Source of the DNA: BOG-224 sp963783505
GTDB lineage: Bacteria > Acidobacteriota > Terriglobia > Bryobacterales > Bryobacteraceae
DNA: 64,000 bases
Assembly (NCBI GenBank): GCA_963783505.1
Contig: CAWAOP010000020.1
Coordinates: 5,943 to 69,942, forward strand
Reading direction: 5' to 3'
Shown: one piece after another, positions 32,295-40,552 of the stretch
How positions within the stretch are numbered: the stretch's first letter is position 1
How the letters are laid out: each line of letters begins with the position of its first letter
Notes under the pieces: generated by a model
What the model saw: the letters and a program-made list of their open reading frames with translations, nothing else
Told to the model about the DNA's origin: nothing
The model's database searches: none
Program-made: the position numbers and the translations under genes

Positions 32295-34889
32295 ATGAAG
32301 CGCATCTTGGATATCGCCGTCAGTTTGCTGGCGCTGGTGTTGTTTTCGCCGTTGATCGTCCTATGCGCACTTGCTGTAGTCATTGACTCAGGCCGGCCTA
32401 TATTCTTCTCGCAGACTCGCATTGGCCGCGGTTTCCGCCCCTTCCGAATCTGGAAACTTCGCTCCATGCGGGTCGACCAGTCCGGGCCCGCGGTGACTGT
32501 GGGCGGCGACAGCCGCTTAACAAGGGCCGGGAAGTTCTTGCGCGCAGCCAAACTCGATGAGCTTCCGCAGCTATGGAACGTGCTGCGCGGCGACATGAGT
32601 CTGGTGGGTCCCCGGCCGGAGCTTCCCGAATATGTCGAGATGTACCGGGAGCGTTACCAGACGCTCCTCACGGTTCGTCCCGGAATCACGGACTTGGCAA
32701 CCGTCAGGTATCGCGACGAAGAGACCGCTCTGGCGGCTGCCAGTGACCCGATGGCTCTCTACGCGGAACGTATCCTGCCGGCGAAGCTGGACATCTCGGA
32801 CGAGTACATGCGTTCACGCTCGATGGCTCTGGACCTATCAATCCTGTGGCAGACGCTGCGGGTAGTCCTGCACAATCCTGCCTCCGTCAGAAGGTCCCCA
32901 GCGACCGTACTGGAGAACATCGGTTTGCGGCGCCTGATAAGGCTTCTCCGGCGCGCCCGGAGGTGGCGCCTGAGCATGGTTTGGCTCACTGAGATCGGGA
33001 TCTTCGCGCTCAGCGGGGTCCTTTCCTTTTTCCTGCGCCTCGATTTCATTTTGGGTAAGCCGGATGTGCGGTGTCTCGAGTGGGCCCTCGCGATCTGGAT
33101 TCCCGTCAAGGTCCTTACTTTTCGACTTACCGGTCTTGATCATGGTTGGGGTCGCTTCGTCTCCATTCCCGATCTAAGCCTGATTGCTTTCGGGAACTTG
33201 GCTGCCTCCGTGGTAGGCGGTCTCCTCATCAAGATTTCGGAGCCGCCGGGCTTCCCGCGATCCATTTTCGCAATCGATTTTCTGCTCTGTTTCCTGGGAA
33301 CGGCCGGCGCGCGGGTTTTTATTCGAGTCGTTGCCGAAGTCAATTCCCAAGAGCGGCAGGCTGAATCCGGCCCTCGAACGCTGATTTACGGCGCCGGCTT
33401 CGCCGGCGACCTTCTGCTTCGCGAACTTCGCGCCAACAGCCGTCTGCCCTATCGCATCGTCGGTTTTGTTGACGACGGTCCCGCAAAGAAAGGCATTCGC
33501 ATTCAAGGCGTCCCCGTATTAGGTTCAGGCTCCAATTTGGAAGCCCTCTGTCAAGAGATGGGCATCCAGAAGGTGCTGATCGCCATCCCATCGGCGACCG
33601 GGCGGCAGCTTACGAGAATCCTCGGCCTGTGCAGCCTCGCAGGCGTCCGTTGCGAGACGGTTCCGGGGCTTGGGGACATCCTCACGAGCGGCGCATTGAC
33701 GGGCAAAATCCGGGAAGTCGATGTGGAGGACCTGATGGGAGGGCGCCCCGTCGATGTGGATGAGGAGTCCATTCGGGCGCACATCGAGGGCAGAACCGTC
33801 CTCATAACGGGAGCCGCGGGGTCGGTCGGTTCCGAACTGTGCCGCCGGATTGCGCGGTTTGCGCCCGAGAGGATTGTGGGCTTTGAGATCGCCGAGAGTC
33901 CTCTGTTCTTTCTGGAACGCGAAATGCGGGCGGCGTTCCCGCAAGTTCCGTTCCATCCCATCGTCGGCAACATCCAGAACCAAGAAGGCCTGTCCCAGGC
34001 GGTTCAGAGGTTCGGCCCGTCCCTTGTTTTCCACTGCGCGGCCTATAAGCACGTGCCCATGATGGAGGAGAACGTGTTCGAGGCCCTGGATAACAACTTG
34101 TTCGGAACGCTCAACGCCGCTCGGGCGGCGATGAACCGGAGGGTCGAGAGATTCGTCCTGGTGTCCAGCGACAAAGCGGTGCGGCCGGCCAGCATCATGG
34201 GCGCTACCGCGCGCTTGGCGGAGCTGGCCGTGAATTCCATGCAAAACCACCGGACGGACTTCCTCTCGGTGCGGTTTGGCGCCTTACTGGAAAGCAGCGG
34301 CAGCGTGATCCCCGTGTTCAAGAGGCAAATTGAGGCAGGCGGGCCAATCACGGTCACCCACCCCGAGATGCGCCGGTTTTTCATGACCATTCCCGAGGCG
34401 GTCCGACTCCTGCTGCAAGCCGCTGTCATCGGAAATGGCGGCGAGATTCTGGCCCTGGACATGGGAGAGCCGGTGAAGATCGTCGATCTCGCCACGGACC
34501 TGATCCTTCTTTCGGGATTGCGGCCCGGTGAAGACATTACGATCGAATTCACGGGGATCCGTCCGGGAGAAAAGTTGTACGAAGAACCCACCGCTCACGA
34601 GAAGAGCGTTGTCCCGACGTCTCACGAGAGGATCAAAAGGCTTCCGGCCCCGCCTCCGTCGCAAGAGCGGATTCGCGGCGGCCTCATTGAGCTGGAAGCG
34701 ATCCGCTCCGCGCGCGACATGCGCAGGCTGATCCCGCTCCTGAAAGAACTGGTTCCCGAGTACGATCCGAGCCCGCAAATCCTTGAAGAAGCATTCCGCG
34801 GCGGGATGGACATGGCCATCGGCGCGAAAATCCCCGAGGGCGGCCTGCGAGGAGCCGAGAGCGCCGTGAGCTCCGCCGCAAGAGTCTAG
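32295..34889 (+). CDS. Fusion of initiating sugar-phosphate transferase and CapD/WbpM-like nucleotide-sugar dehydratase
   Basis: An 864-residue protein. Residues 1-195 are a bacterial sugar transferase with one membrane segment (KRILDIAVSLLALVLFSP; LDELPQLWNVLRGDMSLVGP), which loads the first sugar phosphate onto undecaprenyl phosphate. Residues about 215-345 have membrane segments, followed by two nucleotide-binding domains: a CoA-binding-like one (TLIYGAGFAGDLLLRELR) and an extended SDR domain (VLITGAAGSVGSELCRRI; SSDKAVRPASIMGATARLAE) as in the 4,6-dehydratases WbpM/CapD. In WbpM-type enzymes the Met of MGATK/MGASK is followed by an essential Lys; here that position is Ala (MGATAR). The fusion couples sugar synthesis and first transfer, if the dehydratase part is active. 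It ends the operon. Confidence 0.87.
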   Translation: MKRILDIAVSLLALVLFSPLIVLCALAVVIDSGRPIFFSQTRIGRGFRPFRIWKLRSMRVDQSGPAVTVGGDSRLTRAGKFLRAAKLDELPQLWNVLRGDMSLVGPRPELPEYVEMYRERYQTLLTVRPGITDLATVRYRDEETALAAASDPMALYAERILPAKLDISDEYMRSRSMALDLSILWQTLRVVLHNPASVRRSPATVLENIGLRRLIRLLRRARRWRLSMVWLTEIGIFALSGVLSFFLRLDFILGKPDVRCLEWALAIWIPVKVLTFRLTGLDHGWGRFVSIPDLSLIAFGNLAASVVGGLLIKISEPPGFPRSIFAIDFLLCFLGTAGARVFIRVVAEVNSQERQAESGPRTLIYGAGFAGDLLLRELRANSRLPYRIVGFVDDGPAKKGIRIQGVPVLGSGSNLEALCQEMGIQKVLIAIPSATGRQLTRILGLCSLAGVRCETVPGLGDILTSGALTGKIREVDVEDLMGGRPVDVDEESIRAHIEGRTVLITGAAGSVGSELCRRIARFAPERIVGFEIAESPLFFLEREMRAAFPQVPFHPIVGNIQNQEGLSQAVQRFGPSLVFHCAAYKHVPMMEENVFEALDNNLFGTLNAARAAMNRRVERFVLVSSDKAVRPASIMGATARLAELAVNSMQNHRTDFLSVRFGALLESSGSVIPVFKRQIEAGGPITVTHPEMRRFFMTIPEAVRLLLQAAVIGNGGEILALDMGEPVKIVDLATDLILLSGLRPGEDITIEFTGIRPGEKLYEEPTAHEKSVVPTSHERIKRLPAPPPSQERIRGGLIELEAIRSARDMRRLIPLLKELVPEYDPSPQILEEAFRGGMDMAIGAKIPEGGLRGAESAVSSAARV

Positions 34890-36103
34890 GACCGGATGCG
34901 CAACGCTCGAAGCAACTGCCTTCCGAGCAGCCTGCAAGGCCTCAGAGCATAATACAAGAAAAAGACAGGCCGGGGCAGCGGCAGCGCTTGCCAATCGGCG
35001 AGTTGCGGGACGCAGAAGACATTCCACCAACAGCGAAGCCGGTCCCGCGCGGATTCCGAGAGGCTTGCCTGCCAGCGATACGTGTCGAGAGGTTCTTCTC
35101 CCACATCGGCTCTCCCGAAGGCGCGGCGCGAAATCTCACGGGCCGAAGCGGCAGCCACCGGATCCCTCAGAGCCTCGCCGACCAGCTCGGGAGGCGCTGG
35201 CGCGCCGAGTAGATCCACGCTCAGGATCAAGCCGAGCCGCAACATCCGAAGGCTTCGCATCGCGCGCGCGCGTTCCATAAGCACGTTCCACTCGATCTCT
35301 TTTTCCTCTTCCATGAGCCGCGCGACGTCTACAAGCCAATTCAGCGACGACCAAGCGTGTTTGCCGCCGTGGACGATCAGATAGAGCAGGAGATCTTCGG
35401 GTCTCGGTGCCGGAACGGCATGGCCGAGGATGTTGACCTCCGTCCGGCGCTCCCACAGAGAATCGAAGTCCATGAGCGGCGGCATTTGCGGCGGCGTCAA
35501 ACGCCAATGCAACTCCACCCTGTCGCCGTCCTCCCTGTCGAATCCCTGCTCCTTGGTGGAGCGGAGCGCTAACGAGAGCTGCGGCCCGGCAAGATCGATG
35601 TCCGGGTTGTACCCACGGCTCAGCAGCGCCCGGCCGGCTTTCGCAACGTCGCGAGGCCGCACCAGAATGTCGAGGTCCGCGAACTCTCGCAGCGGCTCCT
35701 CGCCGTATGCCAGGTGAGCGAGGGTGGGCCCCTTGAGCGCGATCGCCTCGACGCCCGCCGCGTTCAGCGATTGAAGCACAGCGACGAGTTCCCGGTCCAG
35801 CCTGATGGAGCGCCGCGCGTTGGCGCGGAAGCGCCGCTGGAGCCGGTCCATTACCGGACCGGGAACGGCTCCGGGACATGCCGCGACGAGGTTCCGGTAC
35901 AGGAGAGGAGCGATTCCGTGCCGTTCGGCTTTTTCGGCCAGGTATTCCCAACCGATTTCGCCGCCGGCAAGAGCTTGAATTTCGCTGCGTTGCGCGAGGC
36001 CGATTCGGGTACGCGCGCAGGCCAGGAGCAACTGTGCCTCCGGCCGCAACTCGGCGAAAGTGCTGTCAGACGCGTTTTTCGGACGCTCCACGGCGCTCGG
36101 CAC
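34886..36103 (-). CDS. NTP_transf_5-type nucleotidyltransferase, probably tailoring enzyme of the peptide cluster
   Basis: A 405-residue protein. The pattern GIAPLLYRNLVAACPG, GVEAIALKGPTLAHLAYG, REFADLDILVRPRD and later ELHWRLTPPQMPPLMDFDSL, LYLIVHGGKHAWSSLNWLVD fits the nucleotidyltransferase family PF14907. The D-L-D pair and the KG motif make the polymerase-beta-type active site. In lasso-peptide clusters such as paeninodin and pseudomycoidin, a member of this family sits next to an HprK-like peptide kinase. Here an HprK-like domain is encoded by the divergent gene 98 bases away. Its 3' end shares the four bases CTAG with the end of the polysaccharide operon. A role in modifying the phosphorylated peptide is inference. 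Confidence 0.75.
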   Translation of the reverse strand: MPSAVERPKNASDSTFAELRPEAQLLLACARTRIGLAQRSEIQALAGGEIGWEYLAEKAERHGIAPLLYRNLVAACPGAVPGPVMDRLQRRFRANARRSIRLDRELVAVLQSLNAAGVEAIALKGPTLAHLAYGEEPLREFADLDILVRPRDVAKAGRALLSRGYNPDIDLAGPQLSLALRSTKEQGFDREDGDRVELHWRLTPPQMPPLMDFDSLWERRTEVNILGHAVPAPRPEDLLLYLIVHGGKHAWSSLNWLVDVARLMEEEKEIEWNVLMERARAMRSLRMLRLGLILSVDLLGAPAPPELVGEALRDPVAAASAREISRRAFGRADVGEEPLDTYRWQASLSESARDRLRCWWNVFCVPQLADWQALPLPRPVFFLYYALRPCRLLGRQLLRALRIRS

Positions 36104-36112
36104 TACCTTATC

Positions 36113-36141
36113 TTGATATGCCCCCTGCCAGTTTGTAAACT
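36113..36141 (+). promoter_or_regulatory. Promoter of the radical SAM/peptide cluster
   Basis: TTGATA (36113-36118) and TAAACT (36136-36141) are separated by exactly 17 bases, matching five of six and four of six consensus bases. The stretch is AT-rich against its surroundings, lies in the divergent gap and would give a leader of about 55 bases before the ATG at 36202. Confidence 0.55.
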
Positions 36142-36201
36142 AGCGGTAACCGAACATAGGGCCGGCTAAGCTGGGTTTCGGTAGGGACGCTGTCACATTT
36201 C

Positions 36202-38202
36202 ATGGAAACAATCGCTAGCGAATATCTTTCGGTGCGCCGGTCGTTCGCCGTGCCTCGCTTGCCGCTCGATGGCGAGATCGACCTGACCTATCGCTGCAAC
36301 ATCCGTTGCCGGCATTGCTGGGCGTGGCTGCCCGCGAAAGCCCCAGAGCGGAAAGACGAGCTGACGTTCGACGAAATCCGGCGCATCGCCGGCGAGGCCC
36401 GCGCCATGGGCTGCCGCAAGTGGAGCATCTCCGGCGGCGAACCGATGCTGCGCCCCGATTTCCCGGAGATTTTCGACTATCTCACCCGCCGCTCGGCCGA
36501 ATACGCGCTAAATACGAACGGGACCCTAATCACCCCCGCGATCGCCCAACTGATGAAACGAAAGGGCGCAAAAATGGTGGCGCTGTATGGCGCCACGGCG
36601 GAGGTGTACGACGATGCCGCCCGCCGCGCCGGCGGATTCGAACAGGCCATGCGGGGCTTTGCCTACCTCAAGGAAGCCGGCGCCGAGTTCATGGTTCAAC
36701 TCGTTCCCATGCGCGCCAACTGGAACGAGTGGGAAGCCATGAAGGCGCTGGCCAAATCACTCAGTCCGGAGTGGCGCATTGGGGCTCCGTGGCTGTGGAT
36801 GTCGCGAGGCGGCTCAGCGGCCCGCAACGCGGAAATCGCAGACCAGCGGTTGGCTCCCGAGGATGTCATCGACCTGGATAGGCCGAATCCGGCCGACGAC
36901 GAACGTATAGCGGAACTGTCCTGCTCGGAAGCGGCCGCCAACCCACCGTGCGGGAACGTACGGCCGGGCGACGACCGCCTTTTCGCGGCTTGCATTGAGG
37001 GGAGTTCCCATTTTCATATCGACCCTTACGGTGGAATGTCCTTCTGCTCTTTCGTCAAAGACCCGGCTCTGCGTTTCGGCCTGAGGGAAGGATCGTTCCG
37101 GGAAGCGTGGGACGAGTTCATCCCCTCGCTTGCCGGGAAGGTCCGTGGCGGGGCTGAGTACGCGGAGAACTGCGGAGCATGCGATCACCGGTCCGATTGC
37201 CGATGGTGCGCGGCCTACGGTTTCCTGGAACAGGGGCGCTACTCCGCCCCGGTTCCCTATCTTTGCGAGGCCGCCGGCGAGGCTGCTCAGTTCAAGGAGA
37301 ATTGGCTGCGGAGCCACCGCAGGTATTTCGAGGCCGGCGGCATTACCATCCAGGTGGATTCCGACCTGCCCTTTACCGAAAGCAGTTTTCACCCGATGCT
37401 CGGCCGGTTCGCGGTGGCGGGACCGGGAGACGATACGGTATCGATTCGCTACCATTTCGAGATCCCAGAGCTGACGGGACGGGATCTGGGCCGGGAGGTC
37501 TGCCGGTACAACGGATGGACCGTGTACAAGAAGGGCAATTCCTGGATTTATCTTCTGCACGTCACCTCCAGTACGGATTCTTCGCTCCGCCGGGCCGCGG
37601 TGTTCAGCGGCGATTACGCCGGCGCCGCGGTTTACTGCACGGACGAGGCTGACTTTCGGAACGGCAATCTTGGCTCCCTGACGCTCCTTGGAAGCGACCA
37701 ACTCATGCTGGTCCCGCTCCTGGCGCAGCGGTCCGGACTGGTTGTGCATTCGGCCGGCGTGATTCTGGACGGACAGGGACTGCTGTTCGTGGGCCATGCC
37801 GAGGCTGGCAAATCCACGACGGCCTCGTTGCTTCGCGATTACGCGCAGATTCTCTGCGACGATCGCATGATCGTACGCCGCTGGGCGGAGGGCTTCCGGA
37901 TTCACGGCAATTGGAGCCACGGCGATGTGCCAGTCGTTTCCGCGGCCTCCGCCCCCTTGCGCGCAATACTCTTCCTGAGGCAATCCAGTCGCAACCGCCT
38001 TGTCCGGATCGAAGACCGCATGGCCATCTTAGGCAGGCTGCTCGGTTGTCTCATCAGGCCGGTGGTTACAGCCGAGTGGTGGGAGAAGACTCTGGACGTG
38101 GCAGGCATGCTCAGCCGCGAGACGCCGTGCTATGAAATGGAGTTCGACAAAAGCGGAGCCATTGTTCCATTGCTGCGGGAGTTGGTCCAATCTCCTCGAT
38201 AG
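36202..38202 (+). CDS. Radical SAM/SPASM enzyme fused to an HPr-kinase-like domain
   Basis: A 666-residue protein of two parts. Residues 1-~385 are a radical SAM enzyme: the [4Fe-4S] cysteines are C32, C36 and C39 (CNIRCRHCW), the SAM-binding GGEP is at SISGGEPMLRPDFPE, and the SPASM region has the auxiliary-cluster cysteines near DPYGGMSFCSF and CGACDHRSDCRWC. Residues about 400-666 look like an HPr kinase relative: HSAGVILDGQGLLFVGHAEA leads into the P-loop GHAEAGKST (about residues 530-538) and an acidic CDDRMIV follows. HprK-like proteins phosphorylate the C-terminal serine of some lasso peptides. Fusion to a radical SAM enzyme suggests two modifications of one peptide. The first gene after the promoter at 36113. 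Confidence 0.85.
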   Translation: METIASEYLSVRRSFAVPRLPLDGEIDLTYRCNIRCRHCWAWLPAKAPERKDELTFDEIRRIAGEARAMGCRKWSISGGEPMLRPDFPEIFDYLTRRSAEYALNTNGTLITPAIAQLMKRKGAKMVALYGATAEVYDDAARRAGGFEQAMRGFAYLKEAGAEFMVQLVPMRANWNEWEAMKALAKSLSPEWRIGAPWLWMSRGGSAARNAEIADQRLAPEDVIDLDRPNPADDERIAELSCSEAAANPPCGNVRPGDDRLFAACIEGSSHFHIDPYGGMSFCSFVKDPALRFGLREGSFREAWDEFIPSLAGKVRGGAEYAENCGACDHRSDCRWCAAYGFLEQGRYSAPVPYLCEAAGEAAQFKENWLRSHRRYFEAGGITIQVDSDLPFTESSFHPMLGRFAVAGPGDDTVSIRYHFEIPELTGRDLGREVCRYNGWTVYKKGNSWIYLLHVTSSTDSSLRRAAVFSGDYAGAAVYCTDEADFRNGNLGSLTLLGSDQLMLVPLLAQRSGLVVHSAGVILDGQGLLFVGHAEAGKSTTASLLRDYAQILCDDRMIVRRWAEGFRIHGNWSHGDVPVVSAASAPLRAILFLRQSSRNRLVRIEDRMAILGRLLGCLIRPVVTAEWWEKTLDVAGMLSRETPCYEMEFDKSGAIVPLLRELVQSPR

Positions 38203-38262
38203 GCGAGGCAGGCCAAAGCTTGAAGTATAGGAAGCCGGAATGCAAATAGCGGATAGCCTCTC

Positions 38263-39480
38263 ATGAGCGACTACGTCGAGCGCATACCGGCGGGAAACTC
38301 CCCTCTGTGGAAGGGCGGAGCCCCCTTGCTGGCGGAACTCGACATGGAGCTGACCGAGCGCTGTAACAACGACTGTATTCACTGTTGCATCAACTTGCCT
38401 GTGGCCGGCCAGGCGGCCCGGACTCGCGAGCTTTCCACGGCGGAAGTCCAGCGTATTCTTCGGGAGGCGGCCGGCTTGGGTTGCCTTCAAGTTCGCTTCA
38501 CGGGCGGCGAACCGCTACTCCGGGAAGACTTCGAGGCGCTTTATCTTTTCACACGCCGCCTTGGGATGAAGGTACTGCTGTTTACCAACGCCCGCTTGAT
38601 CACGCCGCGTCTCGCGGATCTCTTCGCCCGTATCCCGCCGCTTGTCGAGATCGAAGTGTCCGTATATGGCATGAGGCCCGAATCGTACGAGGCCGTAACA
38701 CAGGCTGCCGGATCGTTCGCGCAGTTCCGGCGCGGCGTCGATCTATTGCTGGAGCGGCGGGTCCCGTTTATCGTCAAGAGCGCGTTTCTTCCTCCCAATC
38801 GAGGCGAAATCGAGGGGTTCGAAGCCTGGGCCGCCACCATTCCCTGGATGAACGAGCCTCCACGGTATTCCATGCATTTCGATCTGCGGAGCCGCCGGGA
38901 CGATCCAGCCAAGGACCGCCGGATCCAAGCCCTGAGAGTAAGTCCCGGGGAGATCTCGAACGCCCCCGGGATCCGAGGCGAGAGGCATCGTCGCGACCAA
39001 GCGGAATTCTGCCGGAAGTTCGCGGGGCCGCCGGGCGACCGGCTCTTCGAATGCGGAGCGGGACGCAGCGGCTGGGTGGACCCCTACGGGGGATTCCGGC
39101 CGTGCTGGGGTTTGTTCGCTCCCGAGTGGACCTACGATTTGGTTCACGGGACTATGCGCGACGCCCTGGAGAACTTCTTTCCCCGTCTGCGCGAGATCCG
39201 TGCAACCAACCCCGAGTACTCAGCCCGCTGCGCGCGCTGCTTTTTGAAAGGCTTGTGCGAGCAATGTCCGGCGAAATCGTGGGCCGAAACCGGGACCTTG
39301 GATACCCCGGTGGAATACTGGTGCGACCTGGCTCATGCGCAGGCGAGGGATCTCCTGCTTGTCGGCCCAAAGGAAAAGGCCTGGACGGTGATAGACTGGG
39401 AAGCGCGATTGACCGCGCTTGCCGCGGGGGCGGCCCAGCCCCGTGCGGAGAAATGCAGGTGTATCGATGGAGAAGAATAG
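38263..39480 (+). CDS. Radical SAM/SPASM peptide-modifying enzyme
   Basis: A 405-residue protein. The radical SAM cysteines are C34, C38 and C41 (CNNDCIHCC), followed by RFTGGEPLLREDFEALY. The C-terminal SPASM region has ECGAGRSGWVDPYGGFRPC and the cysteine series CARCFLKGLCEQCPA ending with EYWCDLAHAQA. It resembles the radical SAM domains at 36202 and 40549, so the three are paralogues. It directly precedes the candidate precursor peptide, which it overlaps by 14 bases; the peptide is its likely substrate (inference). The chemistry (thioether, carbon-carbon bond, epimerisation or other) cannot be read from the sequence. Confidence 0.85.
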   Translation: MSDYVERIPAGNSPLWKGGAPLLAELDMELTERCNNDCIHCCINLPVAGQAARTRELSTAEVQRILREAAGLGCLQVRFTGGEPLLREDFEALYLFTRRLGMKVLLFTNARLITPRLADLFARIPPLVEIEVSVYGMRPESYEAVTQAAGSFAQFRRGVDLLLERRVPFIVKSAFLPPNRGEIEGFEAWAATIPWMNEPPRYSMHFDLRSRRDDPAKDRRIQALRVSPGEISNAPGIRGERHRRDQAEFCRKFAGPPGDRLFECGAGRSGWVDPYGGFRPCWGLFAPEWTYDLVHGTMRDALENFFPRLREIRATNPEYSARCARCFLKGLCEQCPAKSWAETGTLDTPVEYWCDLAHAQARDLLLVGPKEKAWTVIDWEARLTALAAGAAQPRAEKCRCIDGEE

Positions 39481-39643
39481 GGTTTGGCAGAGGCCGCAAC
39501 TGGTTGTTCTCGCCAGGAGTACGCCGGAGGAGGCAGTCTTGGCGGCCTGCAAGAGTAGCGCTAAGACTGGTTCGGCCGGCGGCAGTAAGAACTCGTGCTC
39601 CAAGGTAAAATCCTGTACGAGCTATTGCAGCAGAACATCCTGA
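39467..39643 (+). CDS. Candidate RiPP precursor peptide, 58 residues, four cysteines
   Basis: The ATG at 39467 follows an AGGTG ribosome site and overlaps the radical SAM stop. The first half is leader-like (W7-QRPQL, then VLARSTPEEAVLAAC), with hydrophobic residues spaced as in peptides bound by PqqD-type domains. The second half is small, Ser/Lys/Gly rich, with cysteines at positions 28, 43, 48 and 52 and the end CTSYCSRTS. The last residue is serine, the residue phosphorylated by HprK-like kinases in lasso peptides. Composition, size and place between radical SAM, PqqD and protease genes support a modified-peptide precursor. A longer in-frame start at 39419 exists but lacks a ribosome site. 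I cannot assign it to a named RiPP class. Confidence 0.7.
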   Translation: MEKNRVWQRPQLVVLARSTPEEAVLAACKSSAKTGSAGGSKNSCSKVKSCTSYCSRTS

Positions 39644-39665
39644 TTCCCCTGGACCCGGAGGCAAG

Positions 39666-39971
39666 GTGCTGGAAATCCGATACTGCCCCTCCGATGACGT
39701 AGTGGCGCGCGTCATCGAGGATGAAATCATACTCGTTCCGCTGACGTCCGGCGTGGGGGATTTGGAAGACGAGTTGTACACACTGAACGAAGCCGGGCGC
39801 GCAATCTGGGAGCGTTGCGACGGCACGAAGACATTGGCCGAGATCTCCGCCGAACTCGCCGGGGAGTTCGAAGGGCCTCCGGAAGAGATTGAACGCGACG
39901 TGATCGGTTTTACTTCCGAGTTGGCGCGGCGCAAGATGCTCGTTGAAGCCGCTGCTTCGAACGACAGGTGA
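39666..39971 (+). CDS. PqqD-like leader-peptide-binding protein (RRE)
   Basis: A 101-residue protein with the PqqD pattern: beta strands from EDEIILVPLTSG, then DELYTLNEAGRAIWERCDG, TLAEISAELAGEF and EIERDVIGFTSELARRKMLV. PqqD folds hold the leader of the precursor and present it to radical SAM enzymes. The GTG at 39666 has GGAGG four bases upstream, and the stop overlaps the next start as GTGA. It lies 22 bases after the precursor gene. Confidence 0.88.
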   Translation: MLEIRYCPSDDVVARVIEDEIILVPLTSGVGDLEDELYTLNEAGRAIWERCDGTKTLAEISAELAGEFEGPPEEIERDVIGFTSELARRKMLVEAAASNDR

Positions 39972-40552
39972 AACCCGATTCCCCGCCTCCCGAACTTCCC
40001 CTTTCGGGCCACGACCTGAGAGGAATGTTGTGCGCCGTTCTCGCCAAAGGCGCGTCCTTGCGTTTCCGGGCGAAAGGCCGCAGTATGTTTCCCGCCATCA
40101 GGAACGGCGATGTCGTGACTGTATCTCCAATCGATCCCGCGGGTCTCCGGCAAGGTGACATCGCCGCTTTCGTCTCTGGCGGAAACGATCGTTTGGCGAT
40201 TCATCGGGTCCTGAGCGCCCGCGGCGGGGCGTTTCTTTTCGGCGGTGACAACGCGCTTTTTGCGGACGGCTGGATCGCCTCGTCCCAAGTGCTCGGCCGC
40301 GTGACAAAAGTGGAACGCAACGGTCAAGGAGTGCGGTTGGGCCTCGGTCCCGAGCGTGGCTTGGTCGCCTGGATGAGCCGTACCGGCGCCTTGCGTTTTG
40401 CGCTGATCGCCTGCAACGCTTGTCTCTCGGCGTTCAGGTGGGGCGGAGGGTTGTTGAAACCGATGGCGTTGCGCATATCTCGGCGACGATCCCAGCGTCT
40501 CGGCAGGCGAGTGCGCCCGAATGGTCTTCCATGGCCCGAGAAACCCAAGTGA
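39968..40552 (+). CDS. S24/S26-family (signal-peptidase-like) protease with Ser-His pattern
   Basis: A 194-residue protein. The catalytic-serine motif is KGRSMFPAIRNGDVVTV (Ser at about residue 39). In the place where bacterial signal peptidase I has its lysine the sequence is RLAIHRVL, and GGDNALFADG follows, so the pattern is the Ser-His type of archaeal and ER signal peptidases (Sec11) rather than the Ser-Lys type. There is no clear N-terminal membrane anchor; one weak hydrophobic stretch occurs near residue 145. In this cluster it is the best candidate to remove the peptide leader (inference). It is coupled to both neighbours by GTGA overlaps. Confidence 0.75.
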   Translation: MKPDSPPPELPLSGHDLRGMLCAVLAKGASLRFRAKGRSMFPAIRNGDVVTVSPIDPAGLRQGDIAAFVSGGNDRLAIHRVLSARGGAFLFGGDNALFADGWIASSQVLGRVTKVERNGQGVRLGLGPERGLVAWMSRTGALRFALIACNACLSAFRWGGGLLKPMALRISRRRSQRLGRRVRPNGLPWPEKPK

